Below, piece after piece: positions 23,407 through 33,022 of a stretch of DNA of 64,000 bases. The position numbers were made by a program, and so were the translations under genes. The stretch's first letter is position 1. Each line of letters begins with the position of its first letter. Location of the stretch: assembly GCF_001544135.1 (NCBI RefSeq), contig NZ_BCPV01000001.1, positions 62,001 through 126,000 on the forward strand, read 5' to 3'. Under the pieces are notes generated by a model, which saw only the letters and a program-made list of their open reading frames with translations, searched no databases and was not told the origin of the DNA. Source of the DNA: Geobacillus zalihae NBRC 101842. GTDB lineage: Bacteria; Bacillota; Bacilli; Bacillales; Anoxybacillaceae.

Positions 23407-24555
23407 TCATACTTCGCCGCCGAGGCTCCGTTCGTATGCTTCAATCAGCTCGCGGACGGCGGCGGTGACCGGCTTGGCGCCGGAAATGACGCTGTTCTCG
23501 AGCATCGGGAGCTTTTCTTTCACGATCGGGTCGGCGAAAAAGCGCGTTTCGATATATTCTTTGATCATGGCGTGCATCCAGTCTTTTTGCTGCTGGCGGC
23601 GGCGGTCAAAAAAGACGCCGGATCGCTTTGTCGTTTCGACAAACGTTTGAATGACGCGCCACATGTCGGCGATCCCTTCGCCCAACAGCGCCGAGCATGT
23701 GTATGCTTTCGTCTCCCAGCCGGGCGTGGCCGGGCGGAGGTAATGGAGAAACTGGTTGTATTCGTTTTGCGCCATCCGCGCTTTTTCTTTATTATCGCCG
23801 TCCGCCTTGTTGATGACGATGGCGTCGACCAGCTCCATGATGCCGCGCTTCATGCCTTGCAGCTCATCGCCGGCGCCGGTTAAGGCGAGCAGCAGGAAAA
23901 AGTCAACCATCCCGCGGACGACAAACTCGCTTTGCCCGACGCCGACCGTCTCGACGAGGATGATGTCATAGCCGGCCGCTTCGCACAGCATCATCGTCTC
24001 GCGCGTTTTCCGATGCACGCCGCCAAGCGCCCCACCGGATGGAGATGGACGGATGAAGGCGTGCGGATGGCGGGCAAGCGCCTCCATCCGCGTTTTGTCG
24101 CCAAGGATGCTGCCGCCGGTCAATGAGCTTGTCGGGTCGACGGCTAACACCGCGACACGGTGCCCTTGCTCGCATAAAAACGTGCCAAACGCTTCAATGA
24201 ACGTGCTTTTTCCCGCCCCCGGCACGCCGGTGACGCCGATGCGAATCGAGCGGCCGACGTGCGGAAGCAGTTCATTGAGCACTTGCTGGGCAAGATCCAT
24301 ATGCCTAGACGCATTGCTTTCGACAAGCGTAATCGCCTGCGCCAAAATGGTGCGGTCGCCGGCGAGCACCCCTTGGACGTACTCTTCGACCGACCGCTCT
24401 TTCCGTCTCACGACCCGCTTTGGCGCCGGCGGGCGCTCGGCTTGCACGTACGACGACAAGCCATTGTCGTCCGCCCATTCCGGGCGCCGCGGCTGCCCGT
24501 CCGAAGCTGCGCTCTGGCCGCTTTCCTGTTCCCGCCGTTTCTCTTCCCCGCTCAT
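23407..24555 (-). CDS. meaB: MeaB/ArgK-type G protein of methylmalonyl-CoA mutase
   Basis: 382 residues. P-loop [12 protein letters not shown] (residues ~110-122), Mg site [18 protein letters not shown], switch region ETVGVGQSE and base-specificity motif NKAD. MeaB gates delivery of adenosylcobalamin to the mutase and protects or reloads the enzyme using GTP. The N-terminal ~60 residues are polar and low-complexity, longer than in many relatives; starts further inside are possible, but the ATGA overlap with mutB supports this one. Followed by brxB at 32 bp. Confidence 0.93.
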   Translation of the reverse strand: MSGEEKRREQESGQSAASDGQPRRPEWADDNGLSSYVQAERPPAPKRVVRRKERSVEEYVQGVLAGDRTILAQAITLVESNASRHMDLAQQVLNELLPHVGRSIRIGVTGVPGAGKSTFIEAFGTFLCEQGHRVAVLAVDPTSSLTGGSILGDKTRMEALARHPHAFIRPSPSGGALGGVHRKTRETMMLCEAAGYDIILVETVGVGQSEFVVRGMVDFFLLLALTGAGDELQGMKRGIMELVDAIVINKADGDNKEKARMAQNEYNQFLHYLRPATPGWETKAYTCSALLGEGIADMWRVIQTFVETTKRSGVFFDRRRQQQKDWMHAMIKEYIETRFFADPIVKEKLPMLENSVISGAKPVTAAVRELIEAYERSLGGEV

Positions 24556-26747
24556 GGGTTCACTTCCTCATAGCCAAGCCGGGCGTAAATTTCCTCCAAC
24601 ACCTTTTCCGCTGACTCCGGAATCACGGTTCCCGGCCCGAAGATGGCGGCGGCGCCGTGCTCATACAAAAACGCGTAGTCTTGCGGCGGGATGACGCCGC
24701 CGACAAAAACGAGAATGTCGCCGCGGCCGAGTTTTTCAAGCTCCGCCACAAGCTGCGGCACGAGCGTTTTATGCCCGCCGGCGAGCGAGCTGATGCCGAC
24801 AGCGTGCACGTCGTTTTCGACCGCCTGGCGCGCCGTTTCTTCCGGCGTCTGGAAGAGCGGGCCGATGTCGACGTCAAATCCTAAATCGGCAAACGCCGTG
24901 GCGATGACTTTCGCCCCGCGGTCATGGCCGTCCTGCCCCATTTTCGCGATCAAGATGCGCGGGCGGCGTCCTTCGAGTTCGGCGAACTGCTCAACCCGTC
25001 GCTTCACCCGTTCCAGCTGCGCTTCGTTTTTGTATTCCGAGCTGTAAACGCCGCTGATCGAGCGGATGGCGGCGCGATGACGGCTCGCCACTTTTTCGAT
25101 CGCATACGAAATTTCCCCGAGCGTCGCCCGGACGCGCGCCGCTTGGACAGCAAGCTCGAGCAAGTTCCCCTCGCCCGTTTCCGCCGCTTTCGTGATGGCG
25201 TCAAGCGCCGCTTCGACCTGCTCGTTGTCGCGCGTCGCCTTTAGCTCGTTCAGCCGCTCGATTTGCCGCTGGCGCACGGCGGTGTTGTCGACTTCCAAAA
25301 TGTCGATCGGCTCTTCTTTTTCCGGGCGGTATTTATTGACGCCGATGATCGTTTCCGCTCCTGAATCGATGCGCGCTTGGCGGCGGGCCGCCGCTTCTTC
25401 GATGCGCATTTTCGGGATGCCGGTTTCAATGGCTTTCGCCATCCCGCCTAAGCTTTCGATTTCTTCGATATGCGCCCACGCCCGCTTCATCAACTCGTTC
25501 GTCAACGTCTCGACGTAATACGAACCGGCCCACGGGTCGATCGTCCGACAAATGCCCGTTTCTTCCTGCAAGTACAGCTGCGTATTGCGGGCGATGCGCG
25601 CCGAGAAGTCGGTTGGCAAGGCGATCGCTTCATCCAAGGCGTTCGTATGGAGCGACTGCGTATGCCCCATCGCCGCCGCGTGCGCCTCGATGAGCGTGCG
25701 CACGACGTTGTTGAACGGATCTTGCTCAGTCAAGCTCCAACCCGACGTTTGCGAATGCGTCCTGAGAGCGAGTGATTTCGGATTTTTCGGATTGAACGTT
25801 TTCATCATTTTCGCCCACATGAGGCGCGCCGCCCGCAGTTTCGCCACTTCCATAAAGTAGTTCATGCCGATCGCCCAGAAAAACGACAGCCTCGGCGCGA
25901 ACGAGTCGATGTCAATGCCGGCTTTCAAGCCGGTGCGCACGTACTCAAGCCCGTCAGCGAGCGTGTACGCCAGCTCCAAATCGGCCGGCGCCCCGGCTTC
26001 TTGCATATGGTAGCCGGAAATGCTGATGCTGTTGAACTTCGGCATGTATTTGGCCGTATAGGCGAAAATGTCGGCGATGATGCGCATCGACATCTCCGGT
26101 GGATAAATGTACGTGTTGCGCACCATATATTCTTTCAAAATATCGTTTTGGATCGTGCCGGACAGCTTGTCTTGCGTCACTCCCTGCTCTTCGGCGGTGA
26201 CGATGTAAAACGCCATAATCGGGAGCACCGCCCCGTTCATCGTCATCGACACTGACATTTGGTCGAGCGGGATGCCGTCAAACAAAATTTTCATATCGAG
26301 CACCGAGTCGATGGCCACCCCCGCTTTGCCGACGTCGCCGACGACGCGCGGATGGTCGGAGTCATAGCCGCGATGGGTGGCCAGGTCAAAGGCGACCGAC
26401 AACCCTTTTTGCCCCATCGCCAAGTTGCGCCGATAAAAGGCGTTGCTCTCCTCGGCGGTCGAAAAGCCGGCGTATTGGCGGATCGTCCACGGCCGCACGA
26501 CGTACATCGTCGGGTACGGCCCGCGCAAGTACGGCGGCAAGCCGGGCATAGAATCAAGAAAATCAAGCCCATCGATGTCTTCCTTTGTATAAAGCGGCTT
26601 CACCGCAATGTGTTCGTTCGTCTGAAACAACAGCTCATCGATCGACGCTTGCACGCGCCGCTCCACCGCGTCTCTCCACTGTTTCTCATCCACATCGGCC
26701 GCTATGGCGGAAAGCGTCATGTTGGCAAAATCAACGTACTTCGCCAT
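24552..26747 (-). CDS. mutB: methylmalonyl-CoA mutase large (catalytic) subunit
   Basis: 731 residues, full length. The N-terminal TIM barrel holds the substrate channel ([28 protein letters not shown]); the C-terminal cobalamin domain has the DxHxxG motif in [12 protein letters not shown], then SLAGGH and GGVIP. It isomerises (2R)-methylmalonyl-CoA to succinyl-CoA, linking Val/Ile and odd-chain catabolism to the TCA cycle. The gene overlaps mutA by 17 nt and meaB by 4 nt, a single operon. Start ATG 26747 follows AGAGGGG. Confidence 0.96.
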   Translation of the reverse strand: MAKYVDFANMTLSAIAADVDEKQWRDAVERRVQASIDELLFQTNEHIAVKPLYTKEDIDGLDFLDSMPGLPPYLRGPYPTMYVVRPWTIRQYAGFSTAEESNAFYRRNLAMGQKGLSVAFDLATHRGYDSDHPRVVGDVGKAGVAIDSVLDMKILFDGIPLDQMSVSMTMNGAVLPIMAFYIVTAEEQGVTQDKLSGTIQNDILKEYMVRNTYIYPPEMSMRIIADIFAYTAKYMPKFNSISISGYHMQEAGAPADLELAYTLADGLEYVRTGLKAGIDIDSFAPRLSFFWAIGMNYFMEVAKLRAARLMWAKMMKTFNPKNPKSLALRTHSQTSGWSLTEQDPFNNVVRTLIEAHAAAMGHTQSLHTNALDEAIALPTDFSARIARNTQLYLQEETGICRTIDPWAGSYYVETLTNELMKRAWAHIEEIESLGGMAKAIETGIPKMRIEEAAARRQARIDSGAETIIGVNKYRPEKEEPIDILEVDNTAVRQRQIERLNELKATRDNEQVEAALDAITKAAETGEGNLLELAVQAARVRATLGEISYAIEKVASRHRAAIRSISGVYSSEYKNEAQLERVKRRVEQFAELEGRRPRILIAKMGQDGHDRGAKVIATAFADLGFDVDIGPLFQTPEETARQAVENDVHAVGISSLAGGHKTLVPQLVAELEKLGRGDILVFVGGVIPPQDYAFLYEHGAAAIFGPGTVIPESAEKVLEEIYARLGYEEVNP

Positions 26748-28779
26748 CCAACGCCACCCCTCTTTCCGTTAGAAACGCCACGATCACATCGTACGCGTTC
26801 GAACCGAGATGAATCGATCCGTCCACGCCCGCGTCCGCGTACGTTCTCTCAAGCTCTTCCGGCGGCTTTCCGGCGACATACAGCTTCGCGTTCGGCTTGG
26901 CTTGCTTAAACGCCCGAGCCAACGCTGGAACGAACGCCGGGTAATCGTCATCGGCGCCGCACACGATATAATGCGTCCCGCTCGTGCTTTGCACCCATTC
27001 GACCGCTTCCGCGACCGAGGCAAAGCCATCGCTCCGCTCAGCCGCCACCCCGCCGGCCGCAAACAGCCCGGCGATGAAATCGGCGCGCGCCTGATGGCGG
27101 ACAAGCGGCCCGATATTGATCAAGTGAACGGAAAGCCGGCTTCCCGTGCGTTCGGCATACTCCTCGGCTGCCTTCCGCAGCTGCTCAAACGGCTCGGCCA
27201 AGCGCCATGCGTGAATCGGCGCAATGCGGATGGACGCGTTTCCGTCAGCAAGCGCCGCTGCGATCTCCCGAGCGGTTGCTCGATGGCGGGCCGCACGAAT
27301 CGCCGCTTCCATCCACTTTCCGCCGACAAGCGCGCTGCGAATCTCGGCCACCCGCTTTTCATCCAGCGGCGGCGCCACGTTCGCTGCGTCTTGCTTCGGT
27401 TTTTCGACCGGCGTTTCCTCCAAATTGGCGTACACGTTCGTGCCAACGATTCTTTCCTTCCGCGTCTTGACACGATCCAGCCGCCGCTTGGCGACCGCTT
27501 CCACTTCCGTCTGCACGAAGCCGTCTTCGAGCGCCTTCGCCATGCCGCCTTTTTCCTCCACACGCTGGAACAGCTTCCACGCTTCTTCGGCGAGCTTGGC
27601 GGTCAACGTTTCCACATAATACGAGCCGCCTGCCGGATCGATGACGTTCGCCACATGCGCCTCTTCGAGCAAAATGAGCTGCGTGTTGCGGGCGATGCGC
27701 CGAGAAAACTCATCGGCGAGTCCGATCGCCTCGTCAAACGGCGACACGTGCACGCCATCGGCGCCACCGACAACGGCCGCAAACGCTTCCGCCGCCGCTC
27801 GGAGCATGTTCACATACGGGTCGTACACCGTTTTCGTAAAGGGCGACGTGCGCACATGCAGCTCGATCCGCCTTGCTGATTCACCGCCGCCAAACGCCTC
27901 CATCACTTGAGCAAACAAGCGCCGCGCCGCCCGCAGTTTCGCGATTTCCATAAAAAAGTCCGCCCCAACCGCAAACGACGCTTGCATCCGTGTCGCGATG
28001 TCATCCACCGTCAGCCCCCGATCCAGCCCGGCGCGGATGTACTCGACCGCCGCCGCCAGCGCAAACGCCAGCTCCTGCACGGCGTTCGCCCCGCCGTTAT
28101 GGTACGGCTCGCCGCGCACCAAAATCGTGCGGACGGCAGGCATCTGTTCCTTCGTCCACTTCGTTGCTTCCGCCATTTCATCATACAGCCGCAAAAGCGA
28201 ACACGGGAGCGTCCCCTGTTCCGCCCACGCTCCGAGCGGATCCATGCCGATCGCGCCCCGTACGCTCGATAGCGGCACTCCCCGTTCCTTGAAATAAGCG
28301 ACAAGCAGCGCCAAAAACGAAAGCGACCGCGCCCCGGCGTCCACACGGAGCGAATAGCGATCGAGCGGCACGCCATCAAACATCGCCGCCACATCATCAA
28401 CCGACTCGACGGCAAACGGCAGCCGACCAAGGGCAAGATGGATTTCCGTCTGCCCCCGCTCCAAGTCGTGCTTCACTGCCTCGTTCCAGTCGGACGGGCT
28501 CGCTGCCGAAATCTCCTGGCTCACCTTCCACGGCTCGCCCCGATACCCTTCCGGCCGCGCCCCGCGCACATAGCGGCCAAAGCCCGGGTACTGCTCAAGC
28601 GGGCCGAGCGCCTCCACATCGCGGCGCGTATAGAGCGGTTTGACCGCAATGTTTTCGTACGTCATCGATACAAGCCGCTCGAGCGGCTTGCCTTTCAGCG
28701 ACTTTTCCGCTTCCCGCTCCCACTCCTCCACCCTCGGAGCCGGAAACGCCGCTTCCTTCATCTTTGCGACATCGCTCAT
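26731..28779 (-). CDS. mutA: methylmalonyl-CoA mutase small subunit
   Basis: 682 residues, homologous to MutB over the barrel ([34 protein letters not shown]) but its C-terminal domain lacks DxHxxG: the corresponding region reads [15 protein letters not shown]. It therefore does not bind B12 and acts as structural partner in the MutAB heterodimer. ATG 28779 lies 6 nt after AAGGGGG; the frame is open upstream without a better start. First gene of mutA-mutB-meaB. Confidence 0.95.
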   Translation of the reverse strand: MSDVAKMKEAAFPAPRVEEWEREAEKSLKGKPLERLVSMTYENIAVKPLYTRRDVEALGPLEQYPGFGRYVRGARPEGYRGEPWKVSQEISAASPSDWNEAVKHDLERGQTEIHLALGRLPFAVESVDDVAAMFDGVPLDRYSLRVDAGARSLSFLALLVAYFKERGVPLSSVRGAIGMDPLGAWAEQGTLPCSLLRLYDEMAEATKWTKEQMPAVRTILVRGEPYHNGGANAVQELAFALAAAVEYIRAGLDRGLTVDDIATRMQASFAVGADFFMEIAKLRAARRLFAQVMEAFGGGESARRIELHVRTSPFTKTVYDPYVNMLRAAAEAFAAVVGGADGVHVSPFDEAIGLADEFSRRIARNTQLILLEEAHVANVIDPAGGSYYVETLTAKLAEEAWKLFQRVEEKGGMAKALEDGFVQTEVEAVAKRRLDRVKTRKERIVGTNVYANLEETPVEKPKQDAANVAPPLDEKRVAEIRSALVGGKWMEAAIRAARHRATAREIAAALADGNASIRIAPIHAWRLAEPFEQLRKAAEEYAERTGSRLSVHLINIGPLVRHQARADFIAGLFAAGGVAAERSDGFASVAEAVEWVQSTSGTHYIVCGADDDYPAFVPALARAFKQAKPNAKLYVAGKPPEELERTYADAGVDGSIHLGSNAYDVIVAFLTERGVALDGEVR

Positions 28780-28910
28780 TCCGATCCCCCTTTGCCTTCC
28801 AGACATAAGAAACCGCTTTCTTTTCAAGCCGCACCTTTCCCTCTCGAACCCGTCTGCTCAGAACGAAGCGCTGATGACGCCTCGTGTGGGAAAAAACGGT
28901 TTCTATGTTT

Positions 28911-28939
28911 ATTGTAGTACATCGGCCGCGTTTGGGCAA
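28911..28939 (-). promoter_or_regulatory. promoter of the mut operon
   Basis: TTGCCC (28934-28939), 17-bp spacer, TACAAT (28911-28916) on minus; start codon of mutA is about 130 nt downstream. Confidence 0.6.
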
Positions 28940-29194
28940 TGAACAAAAAGGCAAACAACTTGCTGATGCCACCATTTCGCCATGAAATGGAAAACAAAGC
29001 GGTCAAAAAAACATGAACGATCCCGAAATGGCTCGATGACTTGGCGAAACAACACCATCTCAACGATTCACAAATCCTCCAAGAAGCCCTGAAAAAACAT
29101 GAAAGGAAGAGGGCGTTGTTGCATGCTCTCTTGGACGATGCTCCCTCGTCCCCCTCCAAATCGCCGCTTAGCGAAAATCTCAACTGCCATTTAT
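28940..29194. other. gene-free stretch with an antitoxin-like coding fossil
   Basis: Between the mut promoter and the Uma2-like gene. On plus, 29020-29140 can be read as WLDDLAKQHHLNDSQILQEALKKHE after one frame correction, resembling the C-terminal ribbon-helix-helix end of HicB-type antitoxins. No start, ribosome site or partner toxin is present. Nothing else recognised. Confidence 0.4.
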
Positions 29195-29779
29195 TCATTG
29201 GAAAATGTTTCGCAAATCGATCACGAAATCCTTCAATACATGAACCAAAACGGCGTCATCCCGGTTGTACACTCCATGAAGTTCCAATCTTCCTGTTTTT
29301 CCGCGCAAATACACTTCCACCACTTGATTCGCCGGGTCAACGATCCAATATTCCTTCACCCCGGCCCGCTCGTACGCGATCCGTTTGTCCATCCGGTCGA
29401 TTTTGGCCGTGGCGGGGGACAAGATCTCGACGACCAAATCCGGAGCCCCGACAATGCGGTTTTTTTGAATTTTGTTTTGGTCGCAGATGACGACAAGATC
29501 GGGGCATACCCAGTTTCGGACGTTTTCATCCATCCATCCCTTTCGATGATCTTCGAAAAGATACACATCGATCGGGGCGGCCAACACGCGGCAATCCTTC
29601 CCACGAAGATGCATCCCGAATTCAATGGAAAGTTGGAGCGAAACGGATTGATGTTCCGGTGTCGGCGACGGCGCCATGCTGATGATGTTCCCATCCAACA
29701 CCTCGCACCGTTTTCCTTCCGGCCATGTCGCATACTCTTTGTACGTCATAGGGGCCTGTTCCTTTTCTGGTGAACCCAT
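29195..29779 (-). CDS. Uma2-family (DUF820) PD-(D/E)XK nuclease-like protein
   Basis: 194 residues with the Uma2 pattern: N-terminal MTYKEYATWPEGKRCEVLDG, then CPDLVVICD, and the core PDLVVEILSPAT followed by KRIAYERAGVKEYWIVDP, where the acidic residues and the E-x-L-S segment form a restriction-endonuclease-like active site. The biological role is unknown; such genes are abundant in cyanobacteria and scattered in thermophilic Firmicutes, which suggests transfer. The start at 29779 has GGAGG only 2 nt away; the frame is open 14 codons upstream. A single gene between the mut operon and the two-component genes. Confidence 0.8.
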   Translation of the reverse strand: MGSPEKEQAPMTYKEYATWPEGKRCEVLDGNIISMAPSPTPEHQSVSLQLSIEFGMHLRGKDCRVLAAPIDVYLFEDHRKGWMDENVRNWVCPDLVVICDQNKIQKNRIVGAPDLVVEILSPATAKIDRMDKRIAYERAGVKEYWIVDPANQVVEVYLRGKTGRLELHGVYNRDDAVLVHVLKDFVIDLRNIFQ

Positions 29780-29845
29780 ATCCTCCACCTGCCTCCTAAT
29801 TTTATATTGATTATACACCATCCATTCCTGTGTCTTGAACGATGT

Positions 29846-31252
29846 TTATTCCTCTTCCCGAACGAGCGGCAGGCGGACGAATACGGTCATCCCGCGTCCA
29901 AGGTCGCTGTCGAACCGAATCGAGCCATCATGAAGAGAGACGATTTGTTTGACGATGGCAAGCCCCAAGCCGGTGCCGCCTTCTTTGCGAGTGCGGGCGC
30001 GATCGACGCGGAAAAAGCGCTGGCCGAGAAACGGGAGCTGGTCTTTTGGAATGCCTTTGCCCGTATCTTGGACGACAAGCTCGCCTTCCGCTTCCGACAA
30101 GCGGGAAAGCCGCACCGTCACCACACCGCCTTCTGGGGTGTAGCGGATGGCGTTGTCAAGCAAGTTGCGCACGACTTGTTCGAGCCGGTCGGCGTCGCCG
30201 TTGACGATGATGTCATAGTCCAACTCGCACGCCAGCTCGATCCGCTTTTGCGCGGCGATCGGTTCGTACGTGGCGATGACATCTTCGATCACTTGGGCGA
30301 ACGCCACCGGCTCGCGCTCGAGCGGCACGCTTTGCCCTTCAAGGCGCGCCAGGTCAAGAAGATCGCGCACCAGCCGCTCCATCCGCTCCGTTTCGCGGTG
30401 GATGAGGCGAAGGTACGCCTTTTCTTCTTCCTTCGTTTTCGCGAGGCCAGCAAGGAGCGCTTCGCTGTATCCTTTCATATAGCTGAGCGGCGTGCGCAGC
30501 TCATGCGAGACGTTCGCTAAAAACTCGCGCTTCCGCTCGTCTTCTTTGGCAATGGCGTCCGCCATTTGGTTGAACGCCTCCGCCAGGCGGCCGATTTCAT
30601 CATCGCTCCGCACGGGGATGTCCGCTTCGTAGCGTCCTTCCGCCATGCGTTCTGCCGCTTGTTCCATCGCCTGCAGCGGCTCGGTCATCTGCCGCACCAT
30701 CCGTCGGCCGACAACCAAAAGCGCGGCGGCGAATATGGCGGCCAACGGCCAAAACGCGGCGGCCGCCCGCTTCGTTGCTTCCTGAACGTCGGCTAACGGC
30801 AAATACAAGTAAATCGCTCCTTCAAGCCGCTTGCCGTCCAAAAGCGGAACGACGACCGCCATCACGCGGCGGCCGAACCGCTTTTCGTATCCCGTTTTGA
30901 CAACAGGCTTCCCGGCTAACAATGTTTCCCGGTCGCGGCCGCTGACTAACGCGTCATAGTGGACCGGAAACGGAAAGCAGGCGCTCAGTTCGCGCGGGTT
31001 GTCAATCAACAAGATCGTGGCCGTTGATTTTTCGTCATACCATTCGATTTGACGGCGATATGCCTCCGTCACCGCCCCGCCGCGATAGTCGCGGGCGAGG
31101 CTCGTCCCTTCCGCGATCAACGTTCGCTCAACTTCTTTCATGTACACCGTCCGGTAAAAATAATTGAGAAGACCAAAAGAAAACGCCAGCGTCACCACGA
31201 CCGCGGCGCCGATCGACAGCCATAGTTTTTGTCCTAACCGAAGCCGTTTCAT
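29846..31252 (-). CDS. sensor histidine kinase (HAMP, HisKA, HATPase)
   Basis: 468 residues. First helix at ~12-32 (LWLSIGAAVVVTLAFSFGLL), an extracellular sensor of ~130 residues, second helix ~165-185, HAMP domain, dimerisation box FLANVSHELRTPLSYMKGY with the phospho-His, then N-box NLLDNAIRYTPEGG, G1 DTGKGIP and G2 GGTGLGLAI. Membrane signal receptor for the adjacent regulator. ATG 31252 is 6 nt after GAGGG; ATG 31258 overlaps the regulator's stop. Signal unknown. Confidence 0.9.
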   Translation of the reverse strand: MKRLRLGQKLWLSIGAAVVVTLAFSFGLLNYFYRTVYMKEVERTLIAEGTSLARDYRGGAVTEAYRRQIEWYDEKSTATILLIDNPRELSACFPFPVHYDALVSGRDRETLLAGKPVVKTGYEKRFGRRVMAVVVPLLDGKRLEGAIYLYLPLADVQEATKRAAAAFWPLAAIFAAALLVVGRRMVRQMTEPLQAMEQAAERMAEGRYEADIPVRSDDEIGRLAEAFNQMADAIAKEDERKREFLANVSHELRTPLSYMKGYSEALLAGLAKTKEEEKAYLRLIHRETERMERLVRDLLDLARLEGQSVPLEREPVAFAQVIEDVIATYEPIAAQKRIELACELDYDIIVNGDADRLEQVVRNLLDNAIRYTPEGGVVTVRLSRLSEAEGELVVQDTGKGIPKDQLPFLGQRFFRVDRARTRKEGGTGLGLAIVKQIVSLHDGSIRFDSDLGRGMTVFVRLPLVREEE

Positions 31253-31254
31253 GT

Positions 31255-31929
31255 TCATCCCTCAAACTTGTAGCCGATGCCCCAGACGGTTTGGATATGG
31301 CGAGCGGCGTCTTTCAGCTTCATGCGCAGCGTTTTCACATGCGTATCGACCGTGCGGGCGTTTCCTGTATAATCATATCCCCACACTTTGACGAGCAAGT
31401 TGTCGCGGCTGAACACCTGACCGCGGTGCTTCGCCAAAAACAGCAGCAGCTCAAACTCTTTCAACGTCAATTTCACCGGTTTGCCGCCAACGGTCACGGT
31501 TCGGCCTTTTTCGTCGATGGCAAGGTCGCCAAATTGCAGCCGTCCGTCGTGCTCGCGGACGCGCTGCACCCGGCGCAGCACCGCCTCAAGGCGGGCGATG
31601 AGCTCTCCCGGGCTGAACGGTTTGACGATGTAATCGTCGCCTCCCAGCTTCAATCCTTTCACTTTGTCCCATTCTTCGCCAAGCGCGGTCAAAAACAAAA
31701 TCGGCACGTCCGACTGCTCGCGGATGCGGGCGCAGACGGCGAATCCGTCCTGTTTTGGCATCATGACGTCCAACAGCACGGCATCAACCGGATGTTGCGA
31801 AAGCAGCACCAGCGCTTCTTCCCCGTCCCCTGCTTCGAGGCAGCGAAAGCCGGCGTTTTCCAAATACATGCCAACGAGCAGGCGCATTTCTTCTTCATCA
31901 TCGACGATTAAAACGGTTCGTTCGCTCAT
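31255..31929 (-). CDS. OmpR/PhoB-family response regulator
   Basis: 224 residues: receiver domain with acidic pocket DDEEE, phospho-acceptor in AVLLDVMMPKQDG and Lys in KPFSPGE; C-terminal winged helix (KLTLKEFELLLFLAKHRGQVFSRDNLL, YTGNARTVDTHVKTLRMKL). Start at 31929 follows GGGAGGG. It overlaps the lipoprotein gene upstream and the kinase downstream by 4 nt each, so all three are translationally coupled. Targets unknown; a palindrome in the operon promoter is a candidate. Confidence 0.93.
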   Translation of the reverse strand: MSERTVLIVDDEEEMRLLVGMYLENAGFRCLEAGDGEEALVLLSQHPVDAVLLDVMMPKQDGFAVCARIREQSDVPILFLTALGEEWDKVKGLKLGGDDYIVKPFSPGELIARLEAVLRRVQRVREHDGRLQFGDLAIDEKGRTVTVGGKPVKLTLKEFELLLFLAKHRGQVFSRDNLLVKVWGYDYTGNARTVDTHVKTLRMKLKDAARHIQTVWGIGYKFEG

Positions 31930-32903
31930 GTTCGTCCCTCCCGAATGAATAGCTGCAGCGGGCCATCCCCTGTTTTCCAACGGACAAGCGGACGCAACGT
32001 CGCCTCATCGACCACGATAATTTCATCGCTGTCATAGCTCGCGATATACAAACGGCCCAACGCCGCTTCCATCGCAAATGGATTGGCGCCGACAGAGATG
32101 GAGCCGAGCCGCTTCCCGCTTGGCGAAAATTGATAGACCGTGTTCGAACCGTGGCTTAGCACAAACACGCCGCGGCCCGTTTCGACGAAATCGACCGGCA
32201 TGACCGGCGCAGCAACCGTCCGCAACAAGCGGCCGTCTCGAAGTGAATAGACATGGATATTGGTCTCCACCTTGCTTCCGCTTCCATGTCCGCCGACCCA
32301 CAATTCCCCTTGCTGCTCGCGCATCAATCCACCTAACGCCATCTTCGGCACCGAAAATGAGCGAATGACACGAAGGCGCCTCGGATCAATGACAAAAGCG
32401 CGGCCGTCTTGAAAGTCGATGGCATACATCTCCGTTCCTTGGCGATTGACAAGCAGCGTCATCGGGGAGCGTCCGACCAAAAGGCGGGCGATCTCTTTTC
32501 CGCCCCGGCTCACAACGCGCACCGCGTGATGTTCGCTGTCGCCGAAAAACCACGTACGGCCATCCGGGGACGGGGCCGCGCTGACGATGCCGCTTCCCGT
32601 TTTCCACTCTGAAAGCGGCTTTCCCGTCGCCAAATCATACCGATATACGCCGTCAAGCTCCCGTCCGTACAAAAGAAGCGTCCGGCCGTCTGGGCTCAAC
32701 GCCCCGCCTTGAAACGGTTCATTGATGTTCCAACGGGCGATTTTGCTGCCATTTTTCGCGTTCAAAAAGGTGACCGTTCCCGCTTTGACATCGAGGCTGA
32801 TGACGACGGAAAGCGAATCGGCCACCGGGGGAAACGACGGATGGACGCAGCCGCTTAGCAGAAAGAACCAGCACAACAGCATCCACACGCTCGCTCGTTT
32901 CAT
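31926..32903 (-). CDS. beta-propeller lipoprotein
   Basis: 325 residues. Lipoprotein signal: RASVWMLLCWFFLLSGC, lipobox LSGC with Cys at about residue 20. The rest is a series of ~40-residue repeats in the YVTN/cytochrome-d1 beta-propeller style (GGALSPDGRTLLLYG, SAAPSPDGRTWFFGD, LYIASYDSDEIIVVDE). It is anchored outside the membrane, heads the operon with the response regulator and kinase, and so is a candidate accessory sensor. AAGGAG precedes ATG 32903. Confidence 0.82.
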   Translation of the reverse strand: MKRASVWMLLCWFFLLSGCVHPSFPPVADSLSVVISLDVKAGTVTFLNAKNGSKIARWNINEPFQGGALSPDGRTLLLYGRELDGVYRYDLATGKPLSEWKTGSGIVSAAPSPDGRTWFFGDSEHHAVRVVSRGGKEIARLLVGRSPMTLLVNRQGTEMYAIDFQDGRAFVIDPRRLRVIRSFSVPKMALGGLMREQQGELWVGGHGSGSKVETNIHVYSLRDGRLLRTVAAPVMPVDFVETGRGVFVLSHGSNTVYQFSPSGKRLGSISVGANPFAMEAALGRLYIASYDSDEIIVVDEATLRPLVRWKTGDGPLQLFIREGRT

Positions 32904-32939
32904 CTTGTTTTTCTCCTTCGCACGTTTGTTTCCGCCCTC

Positions 32940-32968
32940 ATTATACCTCACATTTGTGAAAGAAGTTT
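32940..32968 (-). promoter_or_regulatory. promoter region and palindrome of the lipoprotein/two-component operon
   Basis: TATAAT (32940-32945) on minus, ~37 nt before the start codon, with a weak -35. The spacer contains the inverted repeat TCACA-N2-TGTGA (32948-32959), placed to act as an operator. Confidence 0.5.
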
Positions 32969-32981
32969 GAAATCGCGCCAC

Positions 32982-33017
32982 ACAAAAACCCCCACCGCCA
33001 ACCGATGGCGATGGGGG
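32982..33017 (-). terminator. terminator of the bkd operon
   Basis: CCCCCACCGCCA (32989-33000) pairs with TGGCGATGGGGG (33006-33017), one mismatch, followed on minus by TTTTTGTG. Confidence 0.85.
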
Positions 33018-33022
33018 AATCG

